Positions 36,271 through 46,072 are shown, numbered from the stretch's first letter. The stretch: DNA of 64,000 nucleotides from Aquiflexum sp. TKW24L (GCF_023502205.1 NZ_JAMFLG010000003.1:124001-188000); one strand, 5' to 3'. Notes: generated by a model from the letters alone, not told the origin. Numbers and translations: made by a program.

Positions 36271-36615
36271 TTAGACATACAGATAGGCCCAGGCGATAAG
36301 TACAAATTGTAATGGCAATCTCAGGAATAGGGCCCATTTTGGTATTCCTTTGGCGCCTTTTTGAAACATATAAATATTTGCAGGGAACACAGCCAGGAGA
36401 AGAAGTATTATTCCAATGGCCGATATTGTCCTAGTAAGATCAAATAACAGTCCAAACCCAAAAACAATTTCAAACAAGCCCGAAAGCGCATTCAACAGTT
36501 TTGGATTTGGAAGATAAGGAGGAATGATTTTGATATACATCCAAGGTCTAACAAAATGCATGATCCCCGCAAACACAAAAAGCCCACTCAGTAAATAAAG
36601 AAAAAATAAGTACAT
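36271..36615 (-). CDS. DoxX family membrane protein
   Basis: The 114-residue product has four hydrophobic helices: FFLYLLSGLFVFAGIMHF, LLNALSGLFEIVFGFGLLF, AIGIILLLLAVFPANIYMF and LPLQFVLIAWAYLYV. The pattern, including G..HF at the end of helix one and FE...G in helix two, matches DoxX/DoxD-like proteins. These are small integral membrane proteins often tied to redox or thiosulfate metabolism; the role is usually unknown. It lies 5 bases upstream of the DEAD-box gene. Confidence 0.85.
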   Translation of the reverse strand: MYLFFLYLLSGLFVFAGIMHFVRPWMYIKIIPPYLPNPKLLNALSGLFEIVFGFGLLFDLTRTISAIGIILLLLAVFPANIYMFQKGAKGIPKWALFLRLPLQFVLIAWAYLYV

Positions 36616-36746
36616 GGGTTTTGTTCCAGTTATTCCAAATCAATATTTATATTCAAAGTTTAAATGTAGGTTAACATACCCATATTACAAAACAATTGGT
36701 GCTCTTACCTATTTACAGTCAGTACATTAATTTTTGGAAAAACATT

Positions 36747-37811
36747 ATGATGAAAGAATACACAAAGCCCTTTATCCTTTTAATGATAATGATTTTCACT
36801 GTTGGCAACCTCATGGCCCAACGTTTTAAAGTCACCGGGATGCTTAGAAACGGAGCCACCGAGGAGCTTTTAAGCGGTGCTGAAATTACCATGAAGAATT
36901 TTGCATACTCCGCACTTTCTGACGAATCAGGTAGGTTTTTTATTGACAGTGTTTTTTCCAATAACTATGTACTCAACATAAAAATGAATGGTTTTCAATC
37001 CTATCAAGCACAGATTCAGGTATCTGATAATTTGAACCTTGGACTGATTACCTTATTTCCAATTGGGTATGAAGATGAATCAGGTGCTGCCTTGCAAAAA
37101 ACAATTAGGGCGACCAATATTGCCGAATTGTTCAGTAAAAGGCCAAATTTCATCGGGGGAAATTCCATCTATGGGATTCCCCCTGAGCCTAAACAACTCC
37201 AGGGAAACTTCTACTTGGATACAAAGTGGAATAAGGCTTCTATCTTACTTTATAAAAATGAAGAGTTGATAGAAGGTTACTTCGTAAGGTATAACATCAA
37301 CAGTAACAATTTAGAACTGAGGTCAGAAAACTCCGATGATGCCACCACTATTCCCGGATTGAGGGTTAGGAACATGGTATGGATTGATTCTGAGCATGGT
37401 GTGCCGAGGTATTTTGTCAATGGAATGGATTTCAAAGATGAAGGTTCGCCGATAGCAGGATTTTTTGAAGTTCTTGTCGATGGCAAAATGCCTTTGGTCA
37501 GAAGAACAATCGCCTCCATCAAGGAATCGAACTACAACCAAGCTTTAATGGTGGGTGAGCGGGATGATCGTGTGGTAAAAAGGTTTGTTTATTATTACAT
37601 AGAAGGAAAAAATGTCATTGAAATCCCTTCAAACAAGAAAAAAATATTCCCGATTTTTGGTGATAGCCAAACAGAAATGGAAGCATTTGCAGATGCTAAC
37701 GACCTCAACCTCAAGGAGCCATCTTCCCTATTCAGTTTATTCACCCAATACAACAGTAATTATGAAGGCTTTGATGCTTTACTTCCCAAATTAATCGAAA
37801 ATCAGCCATGA
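36747..37811 (+). CDS. Exported protein with CarboxypepD_reg-like domain
   Basis: I place the start at ATG 36747 (an adjacent ATG at 36750 is equally possible). The 354-residue product has a signal peptide ending near GNLMAQR. Residues about 25-100 form a carboxypeptidase-D regulatory-like beta-sandwich (TGMLRNGATEELLSGAEI, ESGRFFIDSV, NMNGFQSYQ-like), as seen at the N-terminus of Bacteroidota TonB receptors, but no receptor barrel follows. The remaining 250 residues have no family I recognise. The stop overlaps the start of the divergent gamma-glutamyltransferase (ATGA at 37808-37811), so the two are coupled. It may bind or present a substrate in the periplasm. Confidence 0.78.
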   Translation: MMKEYTKPFILLMIMIFTVGNLMAQRFKVTGMLRNGATEELLSGAEITMKNFAYSALSDESGRFFIDSVFSNNYVLNIKMNGFQSYQAQIQVSDNLNLGLITLFPIGYEDESGAALQKTIRATNIAELFSKRPNFIGGNSIYGIPPEPKQLQGNFYLDTKWNKASILLYKNEELIEGYFVRYNINSNNLELRSENSDDATTIPGLRVRNMVWIDSEHGVPRYFVNGMDFKDEGSPIAGFFEVLVDGKMPLVRRTIASIKESNYNQALMVGERDDRVVKRFVYYYIEGKNVIEIPSNKKKIFPIFGDSQTEMEAFADANDLNLKEPSSLFSLFTQYNSNYEGFDALLPKLIENQP

Positions 37812-39649
37812 TAAGGAACTTTACGATTTTAATAATCTGTCTTTTCACTTTCAATGTTTCGGCTCAGACGCAAAAACCCCCACTTCATGGAAAACATTGG
37901 ATGGCCATCACTGGAAAACCACTTGGTGCTACGGCCGGTGCCATGATATTCAACCAAGGAGGAAATGCCATAGACGCTTCATGCGCCATGCTTGCGGCAG
38001 TTTGTACCATGTGGGACGTATTGAGTTGGGGTGGCGAAACACAGGCATTGATTTACAATCCCAAAACCGGAAAGGTCATTGCCATCAATGCCATGGGAAT
38101 CGCCCCGACAGGAGCTACAGTCGAATTTTACAAAGAAAAGGGAATGGCCTACCCACCTGAGTTTGGACCATTGGCCGCTACGACTCCGGGAACACCTGGT
38201 GGATTGATGACCATGTTAGCCGAGTATGGCACGATGAGTTTGGAACAAGTGCTCGCTCCAGCCATGGAAATGGCAAAAGGATATCCCATCGAAGCCCAAA
38301 CTGCAAACATGATCGAAAGGAATAAAGACAAAATCAAAGAATGGCCTTATTCCAAGAAGGTATTTTTGCCACATCTTGGAGAAGAAAGAGAAGCGCCATA
38401 TCCGGGAGAAGTTTTTGTGCAGGAGGATCTGTATCAGACTTTGAAGAAATTGGTGGATACCGAAAAAGCCGCGCTTGCAGCCGGTAAAAACAGAAAAGAA
38501 GCCATTTATGCAGCCTATGAGCGTTTTTACAAAGGAGATATTGCCGCCGAAATTGTAAGAGGAGCAAGAGAACAAGGTGGACTTTTTACGATGGAAGACT
38601 TTGCAAAATGGAAAGTTAAAATCGAAGAACCGCTGAAAGTAAATTACAAAGGCATTGATGTATACAAACTTCAGGAATGGACCCAAGGACCGGCATTGCT
38701 CCAAAGTCTGAATATCCTGGAGAATTTTGACCTCAAGTCAATGGGGTATAATTCAGCCAATTATATCAATACAGTATATCAAAGTATGAGTTTGGCATTT
38801 TCAGACCGGGATTTCTATTACGGCGATCCTGATTTTACTCCAAAAAGCCCGATGAAGGGTTTGCTTTCCAAGGAGTATGCGAAAGAGCGGGCAAAGTTGA
38901 TCAAAGAAAAAAATGATCCTGAAATGGGTCCCGGTGACCCCTACCCTTTCCAAGGAGAGACCAATCCTTTTTCACATCTCTTGGCCAATAGGAAAGAAGC
39001 CTTGGTGTATGACCGACCTGAGTTGCCGATCCAAGGCCTAGACGATCCTTTTCTGGACCATTTTCTTGCAGGCACGACTTCCATCCAAGCGGCTGATGCC
39101 GAAGGTTGGGTGGTTTCCATTACCCCTTCCGGTGGTTGGGTTCCTGCGACCATTGCCGGAAATACCGGTGTTGGCATGAGTCAGCGGATGCAGAGTTTCG
39201 TTTTGGATGAAAGGCTCAATCCCTTCAATGTCCTGCAACCGGGGAAAAGACCAAGGGTAACCTTGACCCCAAGTATGGCTTTGAAAGATGGTAAACCCTT
39301 TCTCTCCTTTGCCGTGCAGGGCGGAGATACCCAAGACCAAGATTTGGTGCAGATGTTTTTGAATATCGTAGAGTTTGGGATGACTGTGCAGGAAGCCGCA
39401 GAAGCTGCCAACATCCATAATTACCAGATCCAATCTTCCTTTGGCGCTCATGAGTCAAAACCCGGTTCCATCACGCTCAACAGTCAGGTTCCTGCTTGGG
39501 TAAGAAAAGACTTGCAAAACCGGGGCTACAAGCCAAATATGCTTGACAGAACTTCAGGTCCACTCAATGCCATTTGGTTTGATTGGAAGCATGGGACATT
39601 TTGGGGAGGATCGAGCAATCATGGAGAGGATTATGGGATAGCTTGGTAG
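37808..39649 (+). CDS. Divergent gamma-glutamyltransferase family protein
   Basis: The 613-residue product is exported (signal ending near NVSAQTQ) and clearly homologous to gamma-glutamyltransferase. It has FNQGGNAIDASCA, GLMTMLAEYGTMSLEQVLAPAMEMA, MGYNSANYIN and a cleavage site GTTSIQAADAEG with Thr423 as the candidate nucleophile. It differs from classical Ggt at key points: no GGGGFM (SWGGETQ instead), no TTHYS, and VQGGDTQ replaces the oxyanion GSPGG. I infer a different acyl donor or reduced transfer activity. It is coupled by ATGA overlap to the CarboxypepD_reg-like gene upstream. The ggt lipoprotein gene lies about 7 kb away, so they are not tandem copies. Confidence 0.85.
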   Translation: MIRNFTILIICLFTFNVSAQTQKPPLHGKHWMAITGKPLGATAGAMIFNQGGNAIDASCAMLAAVCTMWDVLSWGGETQALIYNPKTGKVIAINAMGIAPTGATVEFYKEKGMAYPPEFGPLAATTPGTPGGLMTMLAEYGTMSLEQVLAPAMEMAKGYPIEAQTANMIERNKDKIKEWPYSKKVFLPHLGEEREAPYPGEVFVQEDLYQTLKKLVDTEKAALAAGKNRKEAIYAAYERFYKGDIAAEIVRGAREQGGLFTMEDFAKWKVKIEEPLKVNYKGIDVYKLQEWTQGPALLQSLNILENFDLKSMGYNSANYINTVYQSMSLAFSDRDFYYGDPDFTPKSPMKGLLSKEYAKERAKLIKEKNDPEMGPGDPYPFQGETNPFSHLLANRKEALVYDRPELPIQGLDDPFLDHFLAGTTSIQAADAEGWVVSITPSGGWVPATIAGNTGVGMSQRMQSFVLDERLNPFNVLQPGKRPRVTLTPSMALKDGKPFLSFAVQGGDTQDQDLVQMFLNIVEFGMTVQEAAEAANIHNYQIQSSFGAHESKPGSITLNSQVPAWVRKDLQNRGYKPNMLDRTSGPLNAIWFDWKHGTFWGGSSNHGEDYGIAW

Positions 39650-39677
39650 GGGTTGGGAAAGCTTATTAATTCCTGAT

Positions 39678-42041
39678 TTATTCATTTCTCAAGGAATCAA
39701 CCGGATTGGACAAAGCAACTTTTATGGATTGATAGAAAACCGACAGAAGGGCAATTCCCAATAAGGACAATGTGGTAAACAGGTATGCCCAAACTGTGAG
39801 CTGGGTATGAAAAGCAAATCCTGCCAAATACATTTTGGAGAAATACCAAGCCAAAGGAAAGCCTAAAAGAACACCAAGAAAAACCAACGTGAAAAAATCC
39901 CTTCCCAACAATAGGACCAATTGGCTGGAGGACGCACCCATTACTTTTCTTATACCCATTTCTTTGACCCTTTTGGAAGCAGAAAAAGAAGAAAGGCCGA
40001 ACAATCCCATGCATGCAATGAGGACTGCTATTCCTGTAAATCCCATAGAAAGCTTGCCGATAACTTGTTCCATTTGGTACTCCCTTTGAAATGCTTCATC
40101 CAAAAAAGTATACCCAAAAGGATAATCAGGGCTGTATTTTTTTATTATTCCCTCCATATGGCTCAGCGTTTCTTCCATACCATATTCCGGATTGGTCCGG
40201 ACATAGTAGTGGAATCCAACATTTTGGCTATACATAAAAACCATCGGTTCGATGTTTTCCCTCAGGCTATTGTTGTGAAAATCTTCCGTGACACCGATCA
40301 CCTGACCTAGACCATGCCAAGCCTCTATCTCAGACCCGATTATTTCATCTTTGGGAATCCCCATTGCTTCCATTGCTCTTCTATTGATGATATATTTTGG
40401 ATTTTCGGGGTTTTGGTCTGGAGAAAAATTTGAGCCCGCCACAAATGGAATTCCCATCGTTGGTAGGAAATCTTCATCACATCGGAGAATTTTGAAGGTA
40501 ATGTTATCACTTTCAGACTTTCCATTCCAAGTAATATCGTTGGCAGTAATGGGGATTGAAAGAATATCACTTCCTCCAAAGCCCACACTTTCTATCCCTC
40601 CAAAATTTTTGAGTTCATTTTTGAATGCTTCGTGATTTTTAATTTGTGATTCTTGGGCATCAATTACAATAATTTGTTCCTTTTGGTAACCCAGGTTCTT
40701 GTTGCTGATAAACTCAATTTGCTTGTAAACAGCCAAGCTGCCTATGATCAAAATAGTGGACAAAGCCAGTTGACCCACTACAAGGGATTTTCTTATAGCT
40801 GTACCTTTTAATTGTGAGCCCGAATCTCCCTTTAAAACAGCAACAGGTTTGAAGGAAGAAAGGAAAAAAGCAGGGTAAGAGCCTGCCAAGAGACCACAGG
40901 CCAAAGTCAATAAAACTACTCCGAAGAGGATTATTGAATCGGCATTTTCCAATGAAATATTTTTCTCTGTCAATTCATTGAAATAAGGCAAAATCAAAAT
41001 GACCAAAACTATGGCTACGACAAGGCCAAAAAAAGAAAGTAGAATAGATTCGAGGAGAAACTGCTTAATCAAACCAGCTTTTCCTGCTCCAATTGCTTTC
41101 CGTATCCCAATCTCTTTACCTCTAGTCGTTGACCTTGCAGTGGCTAGGTTCATGAAGTTGATGCAGGCCATGATGAGAATCAGCATACCTATCACAGAAA
41201 AAAGCCATACCTGGTCAATCCTTCCTCCGGCAATTTGTCCGTTTTCAAATTTGTTGTACAGCCTGTATTTTGTAAACTGGAATAAAAAGGGGTTACTGAT
41301 ACATTCAGGACAGTTTTTTTTGATCAAGTTGGAAATTTTTTGATTTGCCGCATCCAGATCGGCGTCCTTATACAAAGCGACATAAGTTCGTGATCCCCCA
41401 CTCTGCCAATTTTTTGTCCAAGGGTTTTCTTCTTTGAATAGGTCAAAAGGCAAGACAAAATCAAACTGCAAACTTGAATTGGATGGTAGATCCAAAAAGA
41501 CACTGCTTACCATCATATCATGCTTCCCCTCTACAAGAATGACCCTACCTATTGGATCGGAATTCCCAAATAATTTTTGGGAAAGGTTTTCTGAAATGGC
41601 GATGGCTTTCTTGTTGGCAACGGGATTCATATTGTCTCCCTTTACAATGGGAAAACTAAAAATCTGAAACAACCCTTGATCACTATAAATACCATTTTGA
41701 AGGAATGCTTTTTCTCCTGATTTTAAAAGAAGCTCCGTATCCATGCTTGTTTGTGAAACAATCTCCACCTCGGGAAGATCACTTTGAATCACCTCAGCCA
41801 AATTCACCGGGGTAGCGCCATAGGAGGTTATTGATCCGTCTGAGAATGTATTGTTGACCATCACTTTAAAAATCCTATCCGAATTGCTGTGGAACCGGTC
41901 AAATTTCCATTCGTCATGGATCCATAGAAAAATGAGCAAGCAAGTTGCCAAGCCAATACCCAAGCCGACAATGTTGATAACAGAATAGCTTCTTTGGCGA
42001 ATGATATTTCTCAGTGAAACCTTAAGGTAATTTGAAATCAT
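39678..42041 (-). CDS. MacB/FtsX-type ABC transporter permease
   Basis: The 787-residue product has two halves. Each has periplasmic core domain sequence and FtsX-like membrane helices. The N-terminal half opens with a helix (SYSVINIVGLGIGLATCLLIFLWI), then the periplasmic region, then RGKEIGIRKAIGAGKAGLIKQFLLE. The second half has RVKEMGIRKVMGASSSQLVLLL. These E-G-I-RK-A/V-GA coupling-helix motifs identify permeases of the MacB/FtsX superfamily (8 helices). No ATPase gene is adjacent, so it must use a partner elsewhere. Members export lipoproteins, toxins or peptides or act mechanically; no substrate is evident. The tyrS leader lies just upstream, divergent. Confidence 0.9.
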   Translation of the reverse strand: MISNYLKVSLRNIIRQRSYSVINIVGLGIGLATCLLIFLWIHDEWKFDRFHSNSDRIFKVMVNNTFSDGSITSYGATPVNLAEVIQSDLPEVEIVSQTSMDTELLLKSGEKAFLQNGIYSDQGLFQIFSFPIVKGDNMNPVANKKAIAISENLSQKLFGNSDPIGRVILVEGKHDMMVSSVFLDLPSNSSLQFDFVLPFDLFKEENPWTKNWQSGGSRTYVALYKDADLDAANQKISNLIKKNCPECISNPFLFQFTKYRLYNKFENGQIAGGRIDQVWLFSVIGMLILIMACINFMNLATARSTTRGKEIGIRKAIGAGKAGLIKQFLLESILLSFFGLVVAIVLVILILPYFNELTEKNISLENADSIILFGVVLLTLACGLLAGSYPAFFLSSFKPVAVLKGDSGSQLKGTAIRKSLVVGQLALSTILIIGSLAVYKQIEFISNKNLGYQKEQIIVIDAQESQIKNHEAFKNELKNFGGIESVGFGGSDILSIPITANDITWNGKSESDNITFKILRCDEDFLPTMGIPFVAGSNFSPDQNPENPKYIINRRAMEAMGIPKDEIIGSEIEAWHGLGQVIGVTEDFHNNSLRENIEPMVFMYSQNVGFHYYVRTNPEYGMEETLSHMEGIIKKYSPDYPFGYTFLDEAFQREYQMEQVIGKLSMGFTGIAVLIACMGLFGLSSFSASKRVKEMGIRKVMGASSSQLVLLLGRDFFTLVFLGVLLGFPLAWYFSKMYLAGFAFHTQLTVWAYLFTTLSLLGIALLSVFYQSIKVALSNPVDSLRNE

Positions 42042-42307
42042 TTTGAATGTTGAATTGAGTGGAATGGATCAAAGAAATAATGTGGACAAGGATCAAGCCA
42101 AAGAAAGACCTGAAATTATTGAAAAAACGACATTTATTAATTCCCCTTTGTCCGATGACGATCTTAAATGTCCACTTGCGACCAAAATCATTTCTTATCC
42201 TTCACGAATTAGAGTGAATTCAATATCTGATTCAAGAATTCACAGTATTTCTCTGAATGAGGAATTCAAAAAACTATATTTACACCTTCAAAAAATCAGA
42301 GTTTCCC

Positions 42308-43603
42308 ATGAATAACTTTATTGAAGAGCTGCGCTGGAGAGGAATGCTTCAGGATATGACCCCTGAAATCGAAGAATACCTGAAAAAAGGGTCAGCCGCT
42401 GCCTACCTTGGATTTGATCCAACATCTGATTCATTGCATATCGGTCACCTCGTCGGCGTGATGACTTTGCTCCATTTCCAAAGGGCAGGCCACAAGCCTT
42501 TTGCACTCGTGGGAGGGGCAACCGGAATGATCGGCGATCCAAGTTTCAAGTCAGCAGAAAGAAATCTTTTGGATAAAGCCACTTTGGACCACAATGTAGC
42601 TTGTCTTCAAAAGCAATTGTCACATTTTTTGGACTTCAGAGAAGGGACTTCCAACAAAGCGGAGCTTGTCAATAATTACGATTGGATGTCCCAATTTTCG
42701 TTTTTGGAGTTTATCAGGGATGTAGGCAAATATATTACGGTAAACTACATGATGGCCAAGGATTCGGTCAAAAGAAGGTTGGAAGATGGAAATGGCCTTT
42801 CATTTACAGAGTTCTCCTATCAGTTGATCCAAGGATACGATTTCTATCATTTGTGGAAAAACAAGAATGTAGCCATCCAACTTGGAGGTTCGGACCAATG
42901 GGGAAATATCGTTACCGGGACTGAATTGATCCGCAAAATGGAAGGTGGAAGTGCCTATGCCCTTACCGTCCCATTGATCACCAAAGCTGACGGCACAAAG
43001 TTTGGAAAGACTGAAAGCGGTTCTGTTTGGCTGGATCCTGAGAAGACTTCCCCTTATGCCTTTTATCAGTTTTGGCTGAATGTCTCTGATGAGGATGCAT
43101 CCAAGTATATCAGGATTTTCACGGTCTTGGATCAGGAAACTGTGCTAAACTTGGAAAAAGAACAGACCGACGCTCCTCACCTCAGGGTAATTCAAAAAGA
43201 AATCGCCAAGCAAGTTACCATCATGGTTCACGGCGAAAATGAATACAATATGGCTGTAAAAGCCTCTGATATTCTTTTTGGGAAATCATCCACAGAGGAT
43301 TTGGCAATATTAGATGAACGAACCTTCTTACAGGTTTTTGAAGGCGTTCCTCAAGCGACAATTTCACGGAGGGAATTTGAAGAAATCACAAACGTGACCG
43401 ATTTGCTTTCTGAAAAAACCAATAGTATCATTTTCCCTTCCAAAGGAGAAGCAAGAAAAATGATCCAAGGTGGTGGCGTAGCCATCAACAAAGAGAAAGT
43501 TACAGACCCCAATCAAAGTCTTTCTTTTTCACTGCTTCAAGGGAAGTATTTATTGGTCCAAAAAGGCAAGAAACAGTATTACATCATATCTGTAATTGCT
43601 TGA
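42308..43603 (+). CDS. tyrS: Tyrosyl-tRNA synthetase
   Basis: The product (431 aa from ATG 42308) is a class I aminoacyl-tRNA synthetase of the TyrRS type. HIGH is at 44-47 ([12 protein letters not shown]). GGSDQWGN, the tyrosine-binding GYDFYHL, and KFGKT (near 231, equivalent to KMSKS) all fit. The C-terminal S4-like domain includes [19 protein letters not shown]. It charges tRNA-Tyr and is essential. I chose this start because the upstream extension (17 codons from 42257) has no similarity and HIGH falls at the usual position. A hairpin terminator follows. Confidence 0.95.
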   Translation: MNNFIEELRWRGMLQDMTPEIEEYLKKGSAAAYLGFDPTSDSLHIGHLVGVMTLLHFQRAGHKPFALVGGATGMIGDPSFKSAERNLLDKATLDHNVACLQKQLSHFLDFREGTSNKAELVNNYDWMSQFSFLEFIRDVGKYITVNYMMAKDSVKRRLEDGNGLSFTEFSYQLIQGYDFYHLWKNKNVAIQLGGSDQWGNIVTGTELIRKMEGGSAYALTVPLITKADGTKFGKTESGSVWLDPEKTSPYAFYQFWLNVSDEDASKYIRIFTVLDQETVLNLEKEQTDAPHLRVIQKEIAKQVTIMVHGENEYNMAVKASDILFGKSSTEDLAILDERTFLQVFEGVPQATISRREFEEITNVTDLLSEKTNSIIFPSKGEARKMIQGGGVAINKEKVTDPNQSLSFSLLQGKYLLVQKGKKQYYIISVIA

Positions 43604-43631
43604 TATAATAAATCTTAAGATTAATCGAGAT

Positions 43632-43669
43632 GGTTAGGTAAGGTTATAATAATCTTACCTGACTATTTT
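43632..43669 (+). terminator. Terminator after tyrS
   Basis: GTTAGGTAAG (43633-43642) pairs with CTTACCTGAC (43654-43663, one wobble pair), followed by TATTTT. It lies about 30 bases past the tyrS stop. Confidence 0.7.
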
Positions 43670-43734
43670 GGAAGCTCGGTACTTTTTCTTTCCCGGGTAA
43701 TTCCAAATCTATTTCCAAATTTGATTAAACCAGA

Positions 43735-44505
43735 TCAGCTTATTTCTTTCCTCGCTATTTTAGTCATCAAGGGAGTTTTGATCCAGGTCGGCAAAATCTT
43801 AATGAGGAACCAAACCATCGGGTTTACTATGATTTCAGCTTTCTTTTCAAAAAGTTGCCGAATACATTTATTTGCGATCACTTCAGGTTCCAACATCATA
43901 AATTTGCCAAAGTATCCCTTTCCGGTTCTTATTATCACATCGCCGTTCGTTTTGATAGGGCCGGGACAGACAACACTTACAGAAACGTTAGTATTTTCCA
44001 ACTCCTGATTAAGTCCTCTTGAAAATGAGTATATAAAAGATTTTGATGCCGGATAGACAGTTTTAAAACCGATGGGAAGATAAGCAGCCAAACTTGCTAC
44101 ATTCAAAATATAACCTTTAGGCTGTCTCAAAAGATTTGGCAAAAGTTGGTGGGTGAGTACTGCGGTAGTTACAATATTCAGGTTCAAAATCTTATTGATG
44201 TATTCTATGGGAGCCTCGGTCATTTTTTTTGTACCACCTGTTCCTACATTATTTATCAAAATGAAGATATCAAAATGAAGGTTTATCCAAGCTCCCAAAT
44301 CAATCACATTTTTATATTCTGACAAATCTGTTTCATAATACCTGCTATCGATCTGGTATTTTTCCTTCAATTCCTCACAAAGTATATTCAACCCGTTGTT
44401 TGGCCGGCTTACGAGAATGGTATTGATTTTTCTTTTGGACAGTTCTATGGCGAAGGCCTTACCCAAACCTTGTCTAGCCCCTGTGATTAACGCATATTGG
44501 CTCAT
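43735..44505 (-). CDS. Classical short-chain dehydrogenase/reductase (paralog of 7247-8116)
   Basis: The 256-residue product has LITGARQGLGKAFAIE, LINNVGTGG, ILNVASLAAYL and YPASK for the active site. It resembles the SDR at 7247-8116 along most of its length, sharing GLGK.FAIE, a KR-to-VS-P block, ILNV.S.AA and QELENTNV.VSV, though their C-termini differ. The Arg after the cofactor glycine motif (GARQG) and the basic tail may favour NADPH. The substrate is unknown; membrane association is possible because of the hydrophobic C-terminal WFLIKILPTWIK. The gene stands alone beside the decayed IS element. Confidence 0.87.
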   Translation of the reverse strand: MSQYALITGARQGLGKAFAIELSKRKINTILVSRPNNGLNILCEELKEKYQIDSRYYETDLSEYKNVIDLGAWINLHFDIFILINNVGTGGTKKMTEAPIEYINKILNLNIVTTAVLTHQLLPNLLRQPKGYILNVASLAAYLPIGFKTVYPASKSFIYSFSRGLNQELENTNVSVSVVCPGPIKTNGDVIIRTGKGYFGKFMMLEPEVIANKCIRQLFEKKAEIIVNPMVWFLIKILPTWIKTPLMTKIARKEIS

Positions 44506-44748
44506 ATATGAATTTTGAGATTAAAAGGGATGAATTGCAACGATTGAAGCATTGTAATTTATAACTAAAATCGGGAATCAATAACTTCTTCTTTGCACTC
44601 TAGACGAGTAAATAAAGTCCAAGTCTTTTCACGCCTAACCGTGCTTTAGATTGCAAAAATCATTTTATTATTTCAAGGAGAATTGATTTTTTCTAAAAAA
44701 CGTAAAAAATATAAACCTTCTTCCTAAACTAAAACAATACCGTCCTAA

Positions 44749-45915
44749 ATAAAAGTTGAGAGGCCCTACTTTTTGCCCAAAATAGCTATTTTGGGTTTGC
44801 ACCAAAAACCTCAGACTTCCAAGGCCCCTTCTAAGTCGAGTATCAGCTACCAGAACAAGCGCAGGGACGCTGATTTGTTCAAGGATCTGTATTATTCACT
44901 TTTGAAACATTTAGGACAGCAGGCCTCCTTACGGCGAGTCAATCTCAGGATCAAGGCCCCTGTCTACCTGTTGGATTCCACGGTAGTCAGTCTATGCCTT
45001 TCGGTTTTTGACTGGGCAACCTTCCGTACCAAAAAGGGAGCCGTCAAGTTGCATACGCTCCTGGACTATGATGGAAAACTCACTGTCTATGTGAACATTA
45101 CAGAAGGGAGTGTGGCAGACAACAAAGGGGCCTACGATATTCCCCTGGAGAAAGGATCCGTCATCGTGGCGGACAGGTATTAGAATGACTTTCCGCTGCT
45201 CAACGTTTGGGACAGCAGCGGGGTATTCTTCGTGATCCGGCACAAAGACAACCTGGCCTTCACCACGGTCAGGGAACGGGAACTGCCCGATCATACCGCC
45301 CAGCAGGTGCTCAAGGACGAAGAGATCGAACTGACCAACCCACAGTCCAAGGCAAAGTATCCCGGAAGGCTCAGAAGGGTGGCAGTATGGGACGAAAAAA
45401 ACCAGCAGACCGTCGAACTGATCACCAACAACTTCAGGTGGGCAGCCCAGACCATCGGAGACCTTTACAAATCCCGGTGGGAAATCGAGATATTCTTCCG
45501 TGACATCAAACAGCTACTGCATATCAAAACCTTCATCGGAACCTCCAAAAATGCGGTAATGATCCAGATTTGGACTGCTTTGATTACCATTCTGCTACTC
45601 AAAGCCATGAAGGCAACAGCAAAATTCGGATGGCACCTGTCCAATCTGGTCGCTTTTATCCGCTTGAACATATTCGTCAAAATCGAGCTCCAAAAATGGC
45701 TGGACAGACCCTTTGAAGACCACGAAAAACCTCCCCAAAAGAGCCAACAGGGGGTTGTCATATTTGGCAATGACAGGTCATCTGAAAGTCAGATTTTTCC
45801 GCTATCAGTAAACAGGCTAAAAGATAAATGGCATATATATCTTGCTTTTAGTCAGGAGCAGACCAAGAGTGCTGAAATGCTACTCTCCGATTCGGTTTAT
45901 TTGGGGTGGTTGTAG
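44749..45915 (+). pseudogene. IS4-family transposase, broken
   Basis: One continuous frame from 44749 (after a stop at 44746) to 45915 encodes most of an IS4-family DDE transposase of the Bacteroidota DUF4372 type. The first catalytic Asp lies in LLDSTVVSLCLSVF, the second in VIVADR, and the Glu in SRWEIEIFFRDIKQLL. It is inactive: a TAG at 45181-45183 interrupts the frame right after ADRY, where relatives have Tyr (ADRFYNDF-type). The N-terminal domain (about 70-80 residues) is missing, and the C-terminus continues past the usual GVLF-type ending. DNA between 45200 and 45700 is visibly richer in G+C and in CTG/ACC/GAC codons than neighbours, indicating transfer. Confidence 0.85.
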
Positions 45916-45987
45916 ATAAATAAAAATATTATAACCCCCATCTCGATGCGAATTCTCGGGGCACTAGATGACAAATGCTTGAATTAG

Positions 45988-46056
45988 AATGGTCTAGCCA
46001 TTCCATTAGGCATTAGTCGACAACAAGTCAGTGAGCTGGCAAAAGGGCGGTATTAA
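45988..46056 (+). pseudogene. HigA-like HTH antitoxin remnant
   Basis: A 22-codon in-frame remnant ends in TAA at 46054-46056. It reads NGLAIPLGIS and RQQVSELAKGRY, which align with the helix-turn-helix of HigA-family antitoxins (pattern LA..LG.....INEIVNGKR). It is preceded by a stop at 45985, so only one HTH helix pair survives. It lies about 70 bases past the transposase remnant. It could be a scar of a toxin-antitoxin unit or a chance likeness; the match is short. Confidence 0.4.
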
Positions 46057-46072
46057 TTTAACCTTTCTTCAA

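Noticed and set aside
42042-42307. T-box or other tRNA-sensing riboswitch upstream of tyrS
   Set aside because: No specifier stem, T-box sequence or terminator hairpin is visible in the leader, and this control is rare in Bacteroidota.
42064-42315. An 83-codon plus-strand frame before tyrS
   Set aside because: It overlaps the tyrS start and fills the divergent promoter gap between the permease gene and tyrS. It has no recognisable family, signal or start context, and the tyrS start is better supported.
44731-46059. Terminal inverted repeats of the IS4 element at 44731-44745 and 46045-46059
   Set aside because: Twelve of fifteen bases match, but the right arm overlaps the HigA-like remnant and no target duplication is visible, so I do not annotate them as confirmed ends.
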